Shown: positions 1 through 11,859, counted from the first letter of the stretch. The stretch is 64,000 nt of DNA from Phanerochaete sordida (GCA_019973155.2 BPQB01000009.1:248001-312000), one strand, 5' to 3'. Program-made: numbers and translations. Notes: generated by a model not told the origin, from the sequence alone.

Positions 1-791
1 TAAGCGACATCCAAGCCGCGGACTCCCGGGATCCTACGCTGTATATTTGCCATACAGCTCACCTTAATAATTCACGCGCCTCAAGGCCGGCGAACAACCG
101 GCGAAGGTGGGCTACGACTGGTCAGCGATCAGCGCGCGCGCAGAATATTCAAGTCTGTTTCGGATCCACCGGGTTCCGCTCCGTCGTAGATTCACAGCAT
201 TCTGACAGTAATGGCTGCAGTTTGTGAGTCTATACTCTATTCGATACCGTGTGAGTGCCAGCTTACGATATTCCGCATATTACCGCGGCTAGCTCATTGA
301 ACCGAGCTGCTACTAAGCTCGAGCTCCCATACTCGGCGCCCGCTACATAGCCTGATGCCAGAGGTCCTCGCCCATCGCTCAAAGGCCAAACGAGACTCCC
401 GGGACAATGTGTAGACGACTGTTTTGACAGGCCGCCCGAGCGAGATGTATCGCTCGGCCTGCAATACTTAAGACCTGACCCACTCAACTGTCCGGACCGC
501 TCCCTTCTGAAGCTGAGAGAGGCCGTGCACTCAGAGCAAACGCCATTAAAAACACGCCGCACGCCCTCTGAAGGAACTCTATCACCTTCCTCGCCACCAC
601 CTTATCAAAGCCATGTGCGTGTCCCTGCATCCGTCGCATATACAGTGGACCCTCATCCCAATCCACAGTTGCACTCTGCCACCTGCTTGCGACCCACAGC
701 ATAATTCAATCGTCGGAGTTGTGCACACCAGGTATAGTGCAAGGCTCTACGGCTTGACTGAAGAACTTACCGGAGTGTGTATCGGCACAGG
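1..791. other. Left-edge intergenic region
   Basis: No ORF here has a recognisable domain or convincing intron structure. A minus-strand open frame at 484-702 ends in a moderately hydrophobic stretch but shows no family match I recognise. The right end is the 5' flank of the F-box gene. Confidence 0.5.
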
Positions 792-2084
792 ATGTACACC
801 CACAGCACAAAATTGAGCGAGGTGCCACTTGGTGCTGAAAATATCCTGTCGCATTCGCCATCTCCGTTTGAGCCCGAGCAAATCTGCTCGATCGACCGTC
901 TTCCGGTCGAATTGCTACGAGCCGTATTTCGACTGGCAATCTCTAGTCAGCGGCCTTCCAAGGATCTCCTTCCTTCCAATCATAGAGCATCCCTCATCAT
1001 ATCGTGGACATGCTCGTTCTGGCGATTTGTCTCTCTGGAGGACCCGGAAATGTGGACACATATCAACTTTGGTTCTCCAAACCTGGCACGACTCTTCATT
1101 GAACGTAGCCGACCACTCTCGCTATGTGCCTTCGTCGTCAGCATCCCAGAGCTACCCACGCCGCCCTTCGAACAGTGGTCTACGGAGGACACAATGCTCC
1201 GCGAGGCGCTGCAGCGATCCCGCACCCTTTCCCTCCGACTTCAAGTCGGGTCTAACCTCCCCGCGTCTGTCGTGGCACAGACAGCACCGCTCCTCGAGGA
1301 GCTGACGATCACGACGACATCCGCGGACGCGCCCATGCACAAGCTCGCCATCGACGAGCTCTTCGGCGGCGTCCGCCCCCAGCTGCGCTCGCTCGACCTG
1401 CGCGGGTGCCACCTCCCCTGGCGGCGCGGGCTCTACACGGGCCTGACGCGCCTCGCACTCTCGGGCGCGCTGCTCGCGCTGCACCCCGGCGCAGACGTGC
1501 TCGTCGCGCTCGCGGACAGCCCGGGCCTCGAAGAGCTCGCCCTCTGGTTCGCGAGCGCGCCCGGCGTGCTCGGCGTCACGCAGTTCACGGGCAGCGCACG
1601 CCCCGCGCCGCCGCTCCTGCTCCCGCGTCTGCGCCGCCTGGCGCTGCGCCTCCCTTTCTACGACACGCACTACCTCCTCGCCGCGCTCGCCCCTGCGCCG
1701 GACGTGCTCGCGGACGTGCACATCGTCTATCCGAGCGGCGACCTCCTTGGCGCGCTGGCGCATCTCCGCGTGGCGCTCCCGCCGCCGCTGTTCGCGCGCG
1801 TGCAGGACTTACGGGTCGCTCGTACGCGGCCTGCGAGCTTCGAGGTCGCCGGCACCGCGCAGGCACAGGAGGGAGGAGATCTCCGCATACATGTCGAGGG
1901 ACACGCGCAGCGGCTGCTCAAGGCGTGTGCGCCGCTCCTTGAGGCGCTCACCGAGGGTGGCGGTATGCCTGCGCTGCGTTCTGTCAAGGTCATTGACGAA
2001 GGCGCCGACGGCACCGCAGCTGAAAGTGCTGTCTTTGCATTTTCCCGGCTAGAAACAGTGCCGTGTCTCACAGTAGGCTCGTAG
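792..2084 (+). CDS. F-box domain protein with LRR-like C-terminal region
   Basis: Single-exon gene of 430 aa from the ATG at 792; the open frame extends slightly upstream but only through a GTG. Residues about 31-75 form a basidiomycete-type F-box (IDRLPVELLRAVFRLAI, then SWTCSFWRFVSLEDPEMW). The remainder is leucine-rich with repeated L-x-x-L-x-L spacing, as in the LRR-like substrate-binding region of Agaricomycete F-box proteins. These proteins typically recruit substrates to SCF ubiquitin ligases through Skp1; that role and the substrate are inferred from family only. Such genes are highly expanded in Agaricomycetes. GC content rises sharply after about 1,320. The absence of introns is unlike most neighbours. 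Confidence 0.8.
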   Translation: MYTHSTKLSEVPLGAENILSHSPSPFEPEQICSIDRLPVELLRAVFRLAISSQRPSKDLLPSNHRASLIISWTCSFWRFVSLEDPEMWTHINFGSPNLARLFIERSRPLSLCAFVVSIPELPTPPFEQWSTEDTMLREALQRSRTLSLRLQVGSNLPASVVAQTAPLLEELTITTTSADAPMHKLAIDELFGGVRPQLRSLDLRGCHLPWRRGLYTGLTRLALSGALLALHPGADVLVALADSPGLEELALWFASAPGVLGVTQFTGSARPAPPLLLPRLRRLALRLPFYDTHYLLAALAPAPDVLADVHIVYPSGDLLGALAHLRVALPPPLFARVQDLRVARTRPASFEVAGTAQAQEGGDLRIHVEGHAQRLLKACAPLLEALTEGGGMPALRSVKVIDEGADGTAAESAVFAFSRLETVPCLTVGS

Positions 2085-2190
2085 GATCCTGGCTTGGGTG
2101 TGGCTGTTAACCCCTCTATGACCATAATAATTCCTTAGCAGCTCATTATCTTGTAGAACCTTCGCGAGTGGACACATGGGATTTGCTGGT

Positions 2191-3267
2191 CTATTCAGCT
2201 ACATCGTGTACAGTGTTCATCGATGCTTCCGACACCGGCACTTCCTCTGTCGGAAAGGCGGCCGCAGCGCGTTGCCTCCGCCTTCGTGCCAGGGGATTGA
2301 GTATCAGAGCAAGCAGGATAACAATCCCATCTAGAACCTATACAACAGCTTCTAGTCAGACATCAATGCTCAAGCCATACCTCCGTACCTACCACGACGA
2401 GCGAGTACGCGACGCCGGCGATTACGTCGAACTTGGGCTTGAACACCAGCGAGAGGGCGCTGAACACTCCGCCGAGGAGGTCGATCATCATGAATGGGAT
2501 GGAGATGCCGATGACCTCGCGGTACCGGTATATCTCGTAATACTGCGGGCTGAGGGTACTGCACAGTCAGCGGTGGCTGCAAGCATGCGAGCAGGTCACT
2601 TGCAAAAGGCCCAGGGAGAGCAGCACAGAGGCCATGATCCCAAAGAACTGCGTGCCACGGATATTTCCTGCGCGGAACGAGGGCTAGTGTGCGGTCAGCG
2701 TGTTGCGCGAGTGAGTAGGCTAGAGCACGCACACGGACGGCATACACCATGCCAACCTCGAAGCCTGCTTGGCATAGCATGATCGTCGCGAAGAGCGTGA
2801 CGCAGACCTTCAGAGGGCGTTTCCGGCCGTAATATTGACACTGAAAATGCACGTTAGCCTTGAGTGCCGTAAAAAGAGCCTGAGACCGACCTGTGCCCAA
2901 GACAGCAAGGTCAGGAATCCGAAGATCTGTGGCTGGATGATGAGCGGGACGTTCAGGTCCTGCACGATGGCATACACGCCAAGGAACCACGCCGCTATGC
3001 TCCACAGAAGCCTTGTCGTTGCAGTTAATTAAGCGTAAATACAGGCGTAGAACGTGCACGTAGGTGACATATACTTACACCAAGTAGTCTGAAAGCCCTT
3101 CTGTGGACTTCTCTCGCCAGCTCTTCCACACTTGGGGCAGGAGCTGCACCATCCAGCATACCGTCCCTGAGAGTGAGTCCCCTGAGCTGCGGCCGACAGC
3201 ACAGCACCGATAGCAACTGCGTACCTAGCGTCCCGAGCACGTTCTCAGCGACAGCATTGTCAGGCAT
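2191..3267 (-). CDS. PQ-loop repeat membrane protein
   Basis: Seven-exon model, 241 aa: exons 3267-3225, 3166-3079, 3011-2891, 2840-2735, 2667-2604, 2549-2393 and 2337-2191. Introns are 50-67 nt. It encodes two PQ-loop repeats: the first contains VQLLPQVWKSWREKSTEGLS, the second FPQYYEIYRYREVIGIS. Between them lie hydrophobic segments (WSIAAWFLGVYAIVQ, and IIQPQIFGFLTLLSWAQ). This is the seven-helix architecture of the PQ-loop (SWEET/cystinosin-like) superfamily, whose members sit in endomembranes and carry small solutes or act with flippases; the substrate is unknown. The tail after about residue 205 is basic then acidic. The intron at 2603-2550 only restores the frame with a GC donor (GCAAGT) and AG acceptor. 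The start is chosen because MPDNAVAENVLGTLG opens the conserved first helix; an in-frame ATG at 3315 is possible. Confidence 0.88.
2550..2603 (-). other. Probable GC-AG intron in the PQ-loop gene
   Basis: A 54-nt intron. Its donor is GCAAGT and its acceptor CCTCAG. The exon upstream reads SLGL and the downstream exon starts at the proline of the second PQ motif. The nearby GT (CAAGTGACC) leaves the reading frame wrong for every visible acceptor. Confidence 0.65.
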
Positions 3268-3635
3268 TCGCGGCGACGAGATCGCCGAGCGCGAGAGCGA
3301 CGCGGCGTGTGGCAAGCTGTGGCACCAGGTAGTAGCCTCAAGTGGCGCGCGGCCGGAGACTCGGAGTCACGGTCCTGAACTTCATATGCGCGGCGTATGA
3401 CTGAGACTTTATGGCCATTCGCTTCGTATTTGGTAACACCGTTCTACAACAACACGCAGTCAAACATTTGCCACCGCTGTTGTTGCTCGCGAATCCCGTC
3501 AAAGCCCCTGGCTCGAGTAGCAAAAATGCCGCGACCGAGTCAACAAAGGTTGGAGGGAACGCGGCCCACCGGAGCAGTGAAAGCTTAGATATTCCTCCGA
3601 CACGGGCAGAGCGACAGCTGCACAATTAAATAGCT

Positions 3636-5341
3636 TCACGCTCGTCCAGCAACCTCCTCCAACATCCGCTCCGCCCGCTCCCACTCGCGCTCAGGCATCG
3701 TCTCCCAATGGAAGCGGTGCATCTCCTGCATCGCCTCCGCGAGGGCCGCGAGCTCGTGCTCGTCGCCCGCCCAGAGCTTGTCAGCGTCCACGCCCGCAGG
3801 CAGGCAGTCCGCCTGGAGCTCGTACATGCCGCCGAGGCGCAGGGACCGCTCGACGGCGTCGGCCGCGATCGGTCTGCGGACGGTGTCGTAGATCTCGAGG
3901 ACCGCGGGGATGTGTGCGTGCTGGACGGTGGGGTGCGCGAGCAGCCGGCCGAGGATGTATGCGTCCTGTGGACGGTGAGACTCGTAGATTTATGGCGCAA
4001 GATAGGTTCTCACCTCGATGGCCTGGCCGGCACCAGCGGCGAAGTGCGGGCTCATGGCATGCGCCTTCTCACTGCCTCAGATGGAATGCGACGAAGGCGC
4101 GAGAAAATTGACATACGGAGTCCCCGAGGAGCGCCACCCTGCCGTCTGCGTACTGCGGCAGCCTGCGTATATGGCTGACAGCCCACCGCGAGACCTCGTC
4201 GGCGTTCTGCGAAAATTGACTAGTCATGAGTCCGGCCCATTGCTGCCCGCAGAGCAAGCGGCGCACCTGAATTGCAGCCCGAATGTCTTCTTCGAAGTTC
4301 TGAAAGATGTAAGCGACCGTCTGTTTGGACGAAGGAGCCATGGGCGGGCCGGAATGCACTTGATCAAGCCCGTCGGGATTAGTGTCTAGAAAGACGACGT
4401 TGATGGTGACGGGCGATATGGGATAGGACACTACATGCTGCGCTCGTGCTCAGCGATGATCGAAGGATAGACGCAGTGAGCTGGCGTACTCTGCCTTTGC
4501 CGAACCACTGTATATCATCAGTGAGCAGGGTTACAATCGACCGGTATATGCGCTTACGATGACGGTCTTGTCTAACATCATATTGTCCGGCGCAGCTTGA
4601 CGCAATTTTTCGCGGTCAAGCAACGCTCGATACGCGTACGTCCCCGTCCATGTTGGCTGCGACGCCTTGAGCAGCTCTTCTGCCCTGATGGCGTCGTGCG
4701 TCCGCGCCCGCTGGGCGAGGTCAGCGTACATGGTCTTACGCGTGGGCGACCCGATGCCCTCCGCACCGACCAAAACGTCGGCACGAGCTGTTGAGTTATC
4801 CTCAAAGCGCAGCGTAACGCCGTCGAGGTCCTGTTCGTACGATACAAGCCGCTTCGAGAAGTGTGTCCGCAGGAAGGACGGCGCCTCGAGGGCGAGCTGC
4901 TCGACCAAGATGTTCAGCATTTCGTTGCGCGGGAGGCTGACAGAGCCCTCTGGTCGCGTGACGTCTCAGCACGCTGCGGCTCCAGACTTGTGGATGAACG
5001 CACTTGGCACCGAGAACTCGTGGAAGCTGAACGGCTCGGTCGTGTCGCTCTTTCTGAAGATCACGGGAAACGACAGCGCCCTCTGGTCGAACGCGTCGGC
5101 CATGCCCAACGTTCGGAGGATGCTCCGCGTTCGTTCCCAGGCCGTGATCCCCGCGCCGGTTTCTGCGAACTTCGGGCCAGCTTCGTACAGGTCGATGACG
5201 ATGTCCTTCGAGTCGACGAACTTCTTCAGGACGACTGCGAGGCAGAGTCCGCCTATGCCTCCGCCGCTGTACGCTGTACAGGATTGCACTGGGAGGAATC
5301 GTAGTCGGCACTCACCAGATGGCTATAGTTAGACGACCCAT
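3636..5341 (-). CDS. FAD-dependent monooxygenase (salicylate hydroxylase-like)
   Basis: Eight-exon model, 447 aa: exons 5341-5316, 5266-4988, 4936-4558, 4507-4490, 4437-4267, 4206-4117, 4064-4014 and 3965-3636. Exon 1 splices to give TIAICGGGIGGLCLAVVL, the GxGxxG dinucleotide-binding fold (residues 10-15). A DVLVGAEGIGSPTRK segment matches the DG-containing middle motif of group A flavoprotein hydroxylases. GRVALLGDSAHAMSPHFAAG is the FAD-ribityl GD motif. The family hydroxylates aromatic or other small substrates with NAD(P)H and O2; the substrate here is unknown. The length is normal for the family. One oddity: the 51 nt at 4937-4987 contain an in-frame TGA. I treat them as an intron with a weak GTCTGG donor because removal shortens a stretch that looks inserted relative to the family, but a nonsense mutation would leave the same frame downstream. 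Confidence 0.8.
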
Positions 5342-6313
5342 GAGACCCGCTATCCTGACACGCAACTTCTGGGAACTGGGCTTATTAGTCGCGAAGGCAC
5401 TGCCCGTGCGCCGCGACTGCTATAATGCAACCTTTGCTGTTTCAATCATAGCGATGCGACTGCAATCGGAGCAAAGCAGGGTCGTAAATTGAGAAGACCG
5501 CCCGACGGCATGAGAGGCGATGCAACTAGCTCAAAGACGAGCGCCGCTCCGATGTTTCAACGTGGATGCGAGCATCACTGTAAACCATTGTTCTGCGTTG
5601 AGAGTAGTTATGTACACGGTGCAGGAGTATATCCACTGCCGGGGAGCGAGAAGGTCAGAACCATTGACGTAGATAAAGTCTAGTTTCGCGCTCACCTTGC
5701 TACCCTTTACCCCACGCAGCCGTGCACGCTACGTTCCCGGACCGACAGTTGCCCTTCTCTGCTTCACAGGCCTATCATGCCGAGACTACGAAGGGCGTGG
5801 GCACGACCGACCGAGCGTGGACAGCGACCTCAGCTTCGGGCCACGATGCGAGAGCATTTATCCATGAGCGGCGGCAATACCGACCATCGGGGAGCCTAAA
5901 CTAGCGGGTTATCATAGGCTCGGGAACCCACGTGGCCGATTCATTCTCCGCCCGCCTGGGGGCGAGCTTCGAAGAAGCGGCTGGGCGGACTCGTCGGGAT
6001 TTTGGCGGGGAGCGTTTGGCGCTTAATACTTAGCAAAATCGCGAAATCGACTCGAACACAGTATCGACCGCAGTGTGACAACCATCAGTCTGAGCGCGAG
6101 GGTATGAATCAGGAGTTGGTAGATAGACATGAGAAGACACAGGAAAGCAGGTCGGAATGGGAAAATGTGAAGGGACAGCGCAGTGAGCTCGAAGTTTGGC
6201 GGGTTTCGCGCGCCACCCAGGGCAAGTGGGGATCGAGATTGCCTATAGAGCGGACGATGAGCATGAGAACACAACGGGCGATAAATGAGAGACTTACCTT
6301 ACCAAGTACGAGG
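5342..6313. other. Intergenic, no gene recognised
   Basis: Only short open frames with no family resemblance or supported splice sites. It carries the 5' flank of the monooxygenase gene. Confidence 0.5.
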
Positions 6314-7130
6314 TCATTCGTCATCGTTGAAGTCGTCCTCATCCTCGTCAAAAGCATCCATGTCGAGCGCAACGTCGTCCTCATCATCGAGGCTGCAGCG
6401 AATATTGGCCCTGAGCGTCGCCAACCTCCGCAGCATTGTCCTGGGCTCGGCCGAAGATGCTCGACGTCTCCGAAGAGCTGCTTGAGCCGTCTGGGAGCGC
6501 GTTCTCACGGCCTACGCGACCGTCCGCGTCGCTACCACTATCGCCGTTAATGACGCTGTCGTCGTCTGAGAGGCGACCAGTCACGTCCGCACTACTTGTC
6601 GACGAAGCGTGAGGCTTGTTGGTCGCGTTGGTCGATGGGCGGAGATAGGGACGGGACGGCGGCGCACGCTTAGTGATTGAGGCCGTCGGTGTCTTCACGC
6701 GGGGCGTGCGCGACTGGGTACTTGTCGTCGAGGAGGCCGTGACAGTACACGTGCTCATGGCAGCCGTCCTCGGGGCGCGGCTCAGGGAGGCAGGGCGCGC
6801 CTGCGGCCGTGTCATCGTGCTGGCCTTGCTCGTGCTGCGCATGGCCAGACTTGTTGTCCGTGTTGCGCTGAGCGGCGTCGGCGGGCGGCGATTGCGACAG
6901 TGTAGGATGTCGATTTGTCGACCCAGGCAAGTGGCAGCAGCGACATGCATGTGACGGCTGCGTAGTGGACTTCTGGAGGTCGAAACGACGCACCGACACG
7001 CACGACTGCGAGTCCCGGCATCGGCAGCACGTTCCCGGCCTCGAAAACACGGGTAGGGCCTGCGTTGGGTAGTCCTGGGCAGCGCGAGGGCGAACGTGGC
7101 GAATCGGCGTGGGGAGGGCGCGATCTTCGC
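6314..7130 (-). CDS. Possible Ser/Thr-rich disordered protein, exon structure unresolved
   Basis: Two adjacent minus-strand frames look coding but cannot be joined with confidence. The upstream one (about 6,950-6,385) is rich in Ser, Thr, Pro and Arg and includes DVTGRLSDDDSVINGDSGS. The other (6508-6314) ends in a strongly acidic tail, ALDMDAFDEDEDDFNDDE, before a stop. An intron acceptor at CTCCCAG near 6,500 could connect them. No domain is recognised. The true start may lie further upstream, where other minus frames remain open to about 7,500. Confidence 0.35.
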
Positions 7131-7509
7131 GCCGCGCACGAAGCAGGGACGCCTTGATATCTTCCGAATGGCGAGTGCTCGCGCTGGTAGCTTCGCGTTC
7201 TCGGTGTCGTCCCTTGCGGCTGCGCCTCAGTACGGCCCTCTTCGATGCGACCCCGCCAGCCCTCACCCTTGCTCCCACTTGTATTCTCTGCCCTCGATGA
7301 CCGACCTCGTTGACGACACCTCTGACCACTAGATGTGCCAGCCGGCGGCCGACGTCGAGGCCCTGGCACGACGCTTGATTCAGCGTGACAAGCTGCTGGG
7401 GCGCATGGCTTGGTCGCACCGCCTGGTGGTTGCGCTGCCCAATGGCAGCAATCCCTGCTGCACATACAGTGAGTCGCGTACTACGAAGGTTGAGAGGGTT
7501 GACCACGTA

Positions 7510-8828
7510 CCATGACCTCCACCGCTACATCACATATGCCCTGGTGCCGACACTGAGGTCTTCAGAGGGTTTAGATGACGAGACGGCGAGGGTTGTCTGA
7601 GCATGGTCGCTCGAGAAAACGCGTAAGTCCTAAGCGCTGAGAGCTCCCCGCCAAAAAGCCGACAAGTCCTCCCAGTCGGTATGACGAGTTGCCCGGTTCG
7701 ACGACCGCTTGAATCCCCGCTGATTAGATCAAAACCTTGTCCTCCTCCCAAAACGTTCTGAATATTCGCACCCTCGGATTTATCGTCGAGACCGGAACTC
7801 GTCATACCGGCTGGTTCGAGTCTAGGGTTATCATGCGGTTGTGAGGAATGCGGAGGATGGAGGTGGTCGTGGTTCCGTGTGTTCCTCTTGTTCCGTCGAC
7901 CTCGATCCTCGTCCGACGGCTGCCCCGCACGCGCTTATTGTAAGCGCCGAATTTGATGAACAGGCTCGAATTTGATTGCCTCGCTGGAGTATTTCGACGA
8001 CGCTGGCGCAAAGTGAACGCGTCCACCTCTTCTTCCTCGTCCTTCTTGCCCCATGGGGTACGCTCTCCTCACTCTAGTCAAGTTTTGCGCGCGAGAGGAA
8101 ATGCGCTGGAGTGTGTGGACACCGTCAGTCAGTCGTTGGGCAATTTTATCGTCATCGTCTCGGTTCAGACGCTAACAGCAAGTCACGCGCAGAGTCCATC
8201 CGTCATTTGGCAGGCCGGCTCTCCGTTCACACAGGAAATCCCGCTAGGCGACCGCCTGGGTGATTGACCGTCGCGGTCTGGACGATGGCGTTACCTCCGA
8301 CTGAGCCCACTGACTCAAGGAACGCCGTTCAAACCCCCAGATTTGCACCATGTTCGTCTCGCCCGCGCTCATGGGCACGGCAGAGGTACTGCCGTGTGTA
8401 TTACTTGGGAGGAGTTAGAGCGAAAGGGTGGTGCTCAGGCTTCCTCGAGACCACCGTAAAGTCACTCCAACCGCTTTAACGGATCTAGAAGACTGACCCG
8501 GGCGACTACAAGGCCACCCTCGCACTCCTCGAACCCCGTGCGTGCCACAAAAAGCATTCATCGGCCGACGGAGTCGCAGGGACGGGGAGCAAAGGAGGCG
8601 GGAGGCGGCCTGGGACGCGGAGGATGACGATCGGTGGTTACCCCGCACTCGGCTCCCGCCGGCCTAAGTCCAGAATCGAATTCACATGCCCCCTATCTCC
8701 ATCCCTCGTTCTGGCCATCCCGAGTCAAGCCTCAGACCCCCGCCGTACTTAATGTCAGGGTCTCTCATCCCCGCGCACTCCGTCTTTCCCCTCCTCTCCA
8801 CCCACAGACACACACCACCACCTCCACC
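7510..8828. other. Intergenic region upstream of isocitrate lyase
   Basis: No supported gene. The last about 130 nt before the isocitrate lyase ATG are C/T-rich (for example the run around 8,780-8,825), as is common in promoters and leaders of strongly expressed filamentous fungal genes. I could not identify a specific glyoxylate-cycle regulator site with confidence. Confidence 0.45.
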
Positions 8829-10703
8829 ATGTCCTACAACGAACGCGCCGCTCTCCAGGCCGAGGCCGCACAGGTCGCCGAATGGTGGAAGGTGCGTCGC
8901 GGCGGCCTGTTCAGATGACGCTTTGCTCACTTCGCTCCAGGACTACCGCTTCCGCAAGGTCAAGCGTCCCTACACCGCTGACCAGGTCGTGTCCAAGCGC
9001 GGCACGATCCCCATCCAGTACCCCTCCAACGTCCAGGCGAAGAAGCTCTACAAGCTGCTCGATGAGAAGTTCAAGAGGGGCGAGCCGTCACACACCTACG
9101 GCGCGTGCGTATCCCCATACCACTCGTCTCGGCTGTTCTCTAACCGCGTCTTTCAGTCTCGACCCCGTCCAGGTGACGCAAATGGCCAAGTACCTTGAGA
9201 CCGTCTACGTCTCCGGCTGGCAATCGTCGAGCACAGCCTCCAGCACGAACGAGCCCGGTCCTGATCTTGCCGGTGCGTACTTTTCCAGAGAGCCTGCCAC
9301 ACAAATCTGAATTATCGCAGACTATCCATCGAACACGGTACCAAACAAGGTCGAGCACCTGTTCATGGCCCAGCTCTTCCACGACCGCAAGCAGCGCGAG
9401 CTGCGTTCGCGTCTGTCCGACGCGGAGCTCGCCAAGACCCCTGCCATTGACTACCTCCGCCCCATTGTCGCCGATGCCGACACCGGCCACGGCGGTCTTA
9501 CCGCGACCATGAAGCTTGCCAAGATGTTCGTCGAGAAGGGTGCTGCAGGCGTCCACATCGAAGACCAGGCACCTGGCACGAAGAAGTGCGGACACATGGC
9601 GGGCAAGGTGCTCGTGCCGATCCAGGAGCACATCAACCGCCTCGTCGCGATTCGCCTGCAGTTCGACATCATGGGCGTCGACAACCTCGTCATCGCCCGC
9701 ACGGACTCCGAGGCTGCGACGCTGCTCACGACCAACATCGACGAGCGCGACCACCCCTTCATCCTCGGCAGCACGAACCCAAACATCCGCCCGCTCGTCG
9801 TCGTCCTCAACGAGGCCGAGGCGCAGGGCAAGTCCGGCGACGCGCTCGAGGCCGTCGAGGTGCAGTGGCTCGAGGCCGCGGGCATCCAGCTCTTCGGCGA
9901 GGCACTCGGCGCCGCGCTCAAGGCGCAGGGCGCGAACGCCGCGACGGTCTCGCGCCTGCAGGCGCGCGTCGCGCACGTCTCGTGGCCCGCGGCGGTCGAG
10001 ATCGCGCAGCGCGAGTTCGGGCTGCGGAGCGTGCCGCACTGGGACTGGGACGCGCCGCGCACGCGCGAGGGCTTCTACCGCTACCAGGGCGGCACGCAGT
10101 GCGCGATCAACCGCGCGGTCGCGTACGCGCCGTACGCGGACGCGCTCTGGATGGAGACGAAGAAGCCGATCCTCGCGCAGGCGCGCGAGTTCGCCGAGGG
10201 CGTGCACGCGGTGTACCCCGAGCAGTGGCTCGCGTACAACCTGAGCCCGTCCTTCAACTGGGAGGCCGCCGGCCTCAGCACGGACGACATGAAGGGCTTC
10301 GTCTGGCAGCTCGGCCGCCTCGGCTTCGTCTGGCAGTTCATCACGGTGCGTCTCCACTCGGCTGTTTTTGCATGTTCCGTGCTGACGTGCGCCCGCAGCT
10401 CGCCGGCCTGCACTCGAACGCGTACATCAGCGACCTGTTCGCGAAGAACTACGCCAAGGAGGGCATGAAGGCCTACGTCGAGCTCGTCCAGAGCCGCGAG
10501 CGCGAGATCGGCTGCGACGTCCTCACGCACCAGAAGGTCCGTCTCAGTTCCCCATTTCTCATAACGTATGGCTCACCCGCGATGTGCAGTGGAGCGGCGC
10601 GGACTACATGGACAACCTGATGAAGACCGTCACCGGCGGCGTGTCGTCGACTGCCGCGATGGGCAAGGGCGTCACCGAGGACCAGTTCGCCGCGAAGTTG
10701 TAA
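8829..10703 (+). CDS. ICL1: Isocitrate lyase
   Basis: Six-exon model, 539 aa: exons 8829-8891, 8941-9104, 9157-9272, 9321-10345, 10399-10536 and 10590-10703; every junction keeps frame. It cleaves isocitrate to glyoxylate and succinate, the first committed step of the glyoxylate bypass, normally in peroxisomes or glyoxysome-like bodies during growth on C2 compounds or lipids; in brown-rot fungi the pathway also feeds oxalate synthesis. Hallmarks are the catalytic signature KKCGH (residues 202-206, nucleophilic Cys204), DADTGHGG for the metal and substrate site, and the [11 protein letters not shown] and NLSPSFNW segments. Length agrees with fungal enzymes. The C-terminus ends in AAKL, not a canonical SKL peroxisomal signal, although the final KL is close. 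A polyadenylation hexamer follows at 10,795. Confidence 0.97.
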
Positions 10704-10794
10704 TGTGCCCGTCCCAAAATGCGCTCCGCTAGCGCACGGTTGGTTTCATGGACGATAGTAGTGCATTCGCTCGCAGGCTCGGTCTCAATTGTAC

Positions 10795-10800
10795 AATAAA
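10795..10800 (+). terminator. Polyadenylation signal of isocitrate lyase
   Basis: AATAAA lies 92 nt after the isocitrate lyase stop codon, in an AT-rich 3' flank. Confidence 0.55.
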
Positions 10801-11859
10801 GGATGGATCGTGTAGTCAATCATAGCTTGGTCGCCTCATGCGAAGCCCGAGGAGTGTTACTTCTGAGCTCGTTTTGAAGTTGAAGTTGCTCTCGGCGGCG
10901 CAGAATGCTTGCGAACAGCTCGGTGTCACAGTGCTCAGTCGAGTCGTGAAGGTACTTCAACGTCGTAAGGCGGTCTCTCGAACGCTCGGCCGTTCAAGTC
11001 GACCAAGTAACGCACTCCCGGGTTGCGCGATAGCTGGCTCAACAGCTTGATGAAGTTGTAGTTGGTTCTGGGGCTCAGCCCCAATTCGACTTTGTCAAAT
11101 GCAGGCGGTCACCGGTCTATGCACACGGCTATCTACGACCGCAGCTACCGCGACTCAGCAGAGCTCGGCTTGCCAGTTTTTGACCACGATTGCCCTATTT
11201 GTGCCCTACTAGCGGAACGATCAGTTACGATTGCTGAGCGTAATTGCCATATGATACGAGTGACTGCTCTGTTTGCCTAGATTGCTCTACGAGAGTGCTA
11301 TATATGTTTCATCATTTTGATAAGACCGCTCAGGTGCTGTGCCTTTGGCACCGTTGGGATACCACGATGGCATAGGCTAAGGTGGGAGCCCTCGTGACTC
11401 ACTTCGATCTCTCACAGCCAGTAGTGAGTTAGCGCTGCGGCTATGACCAGAGCACCCAGCAAAGGTGCAGCACAATCGCGATCTTTTGATATCGAGGGCT
11501 ACAATATTTATACCCTTCGAGGAACGTCAGTGCGAAACTCCCTCGTGCCGTTACCCCACCCAGCGCGTCATGGACCAGGCATTGCAACAGCTAGTTCAAT
11601 ACGTGTACGCTCCCTCCCCACTTTTATCATTATATTATTGAGAGCGAGACATCTTCCAGCATCCTAAGTATTTCAGCATATTCTGCGGTGCTGAGTATGT
11701 TTACGATGTGAATTTTATCATGTGCCGCATGCTGAGAAGTTATCAATTCATCAGGCCTAGTTGTCTAGGAATTCACAATAACGTTCGGGCAAGAGGTCAA
11801 CGTGGTCTGGAGGCGAAGAATCACCGCAACATCGGTGCTCTTGCTTTGTGCTCGATGGC
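10801..11859. other. AT-richer intergenic region
   Basis: Noticeably lower in GC than the flanking exons, with only short open frames and no recognisable product. It grades into the DUF6533-type gene whose beginning is unclear. Confidence 0.4.

Noticed and set aside
7800..7830. GGTTCGAGTC resembling a tRNA T-arm (B box)
   Set aside because: No matching A box, anticodon arm or acceptor stem upstream at the right distance.
9140..10357. 405-codon minus-strand ORF opposite isocitrate lyase
   Set aside because: Arg/Glu/Leu-rich shadow frame caused by GC-biased third codon positions of the real gene.
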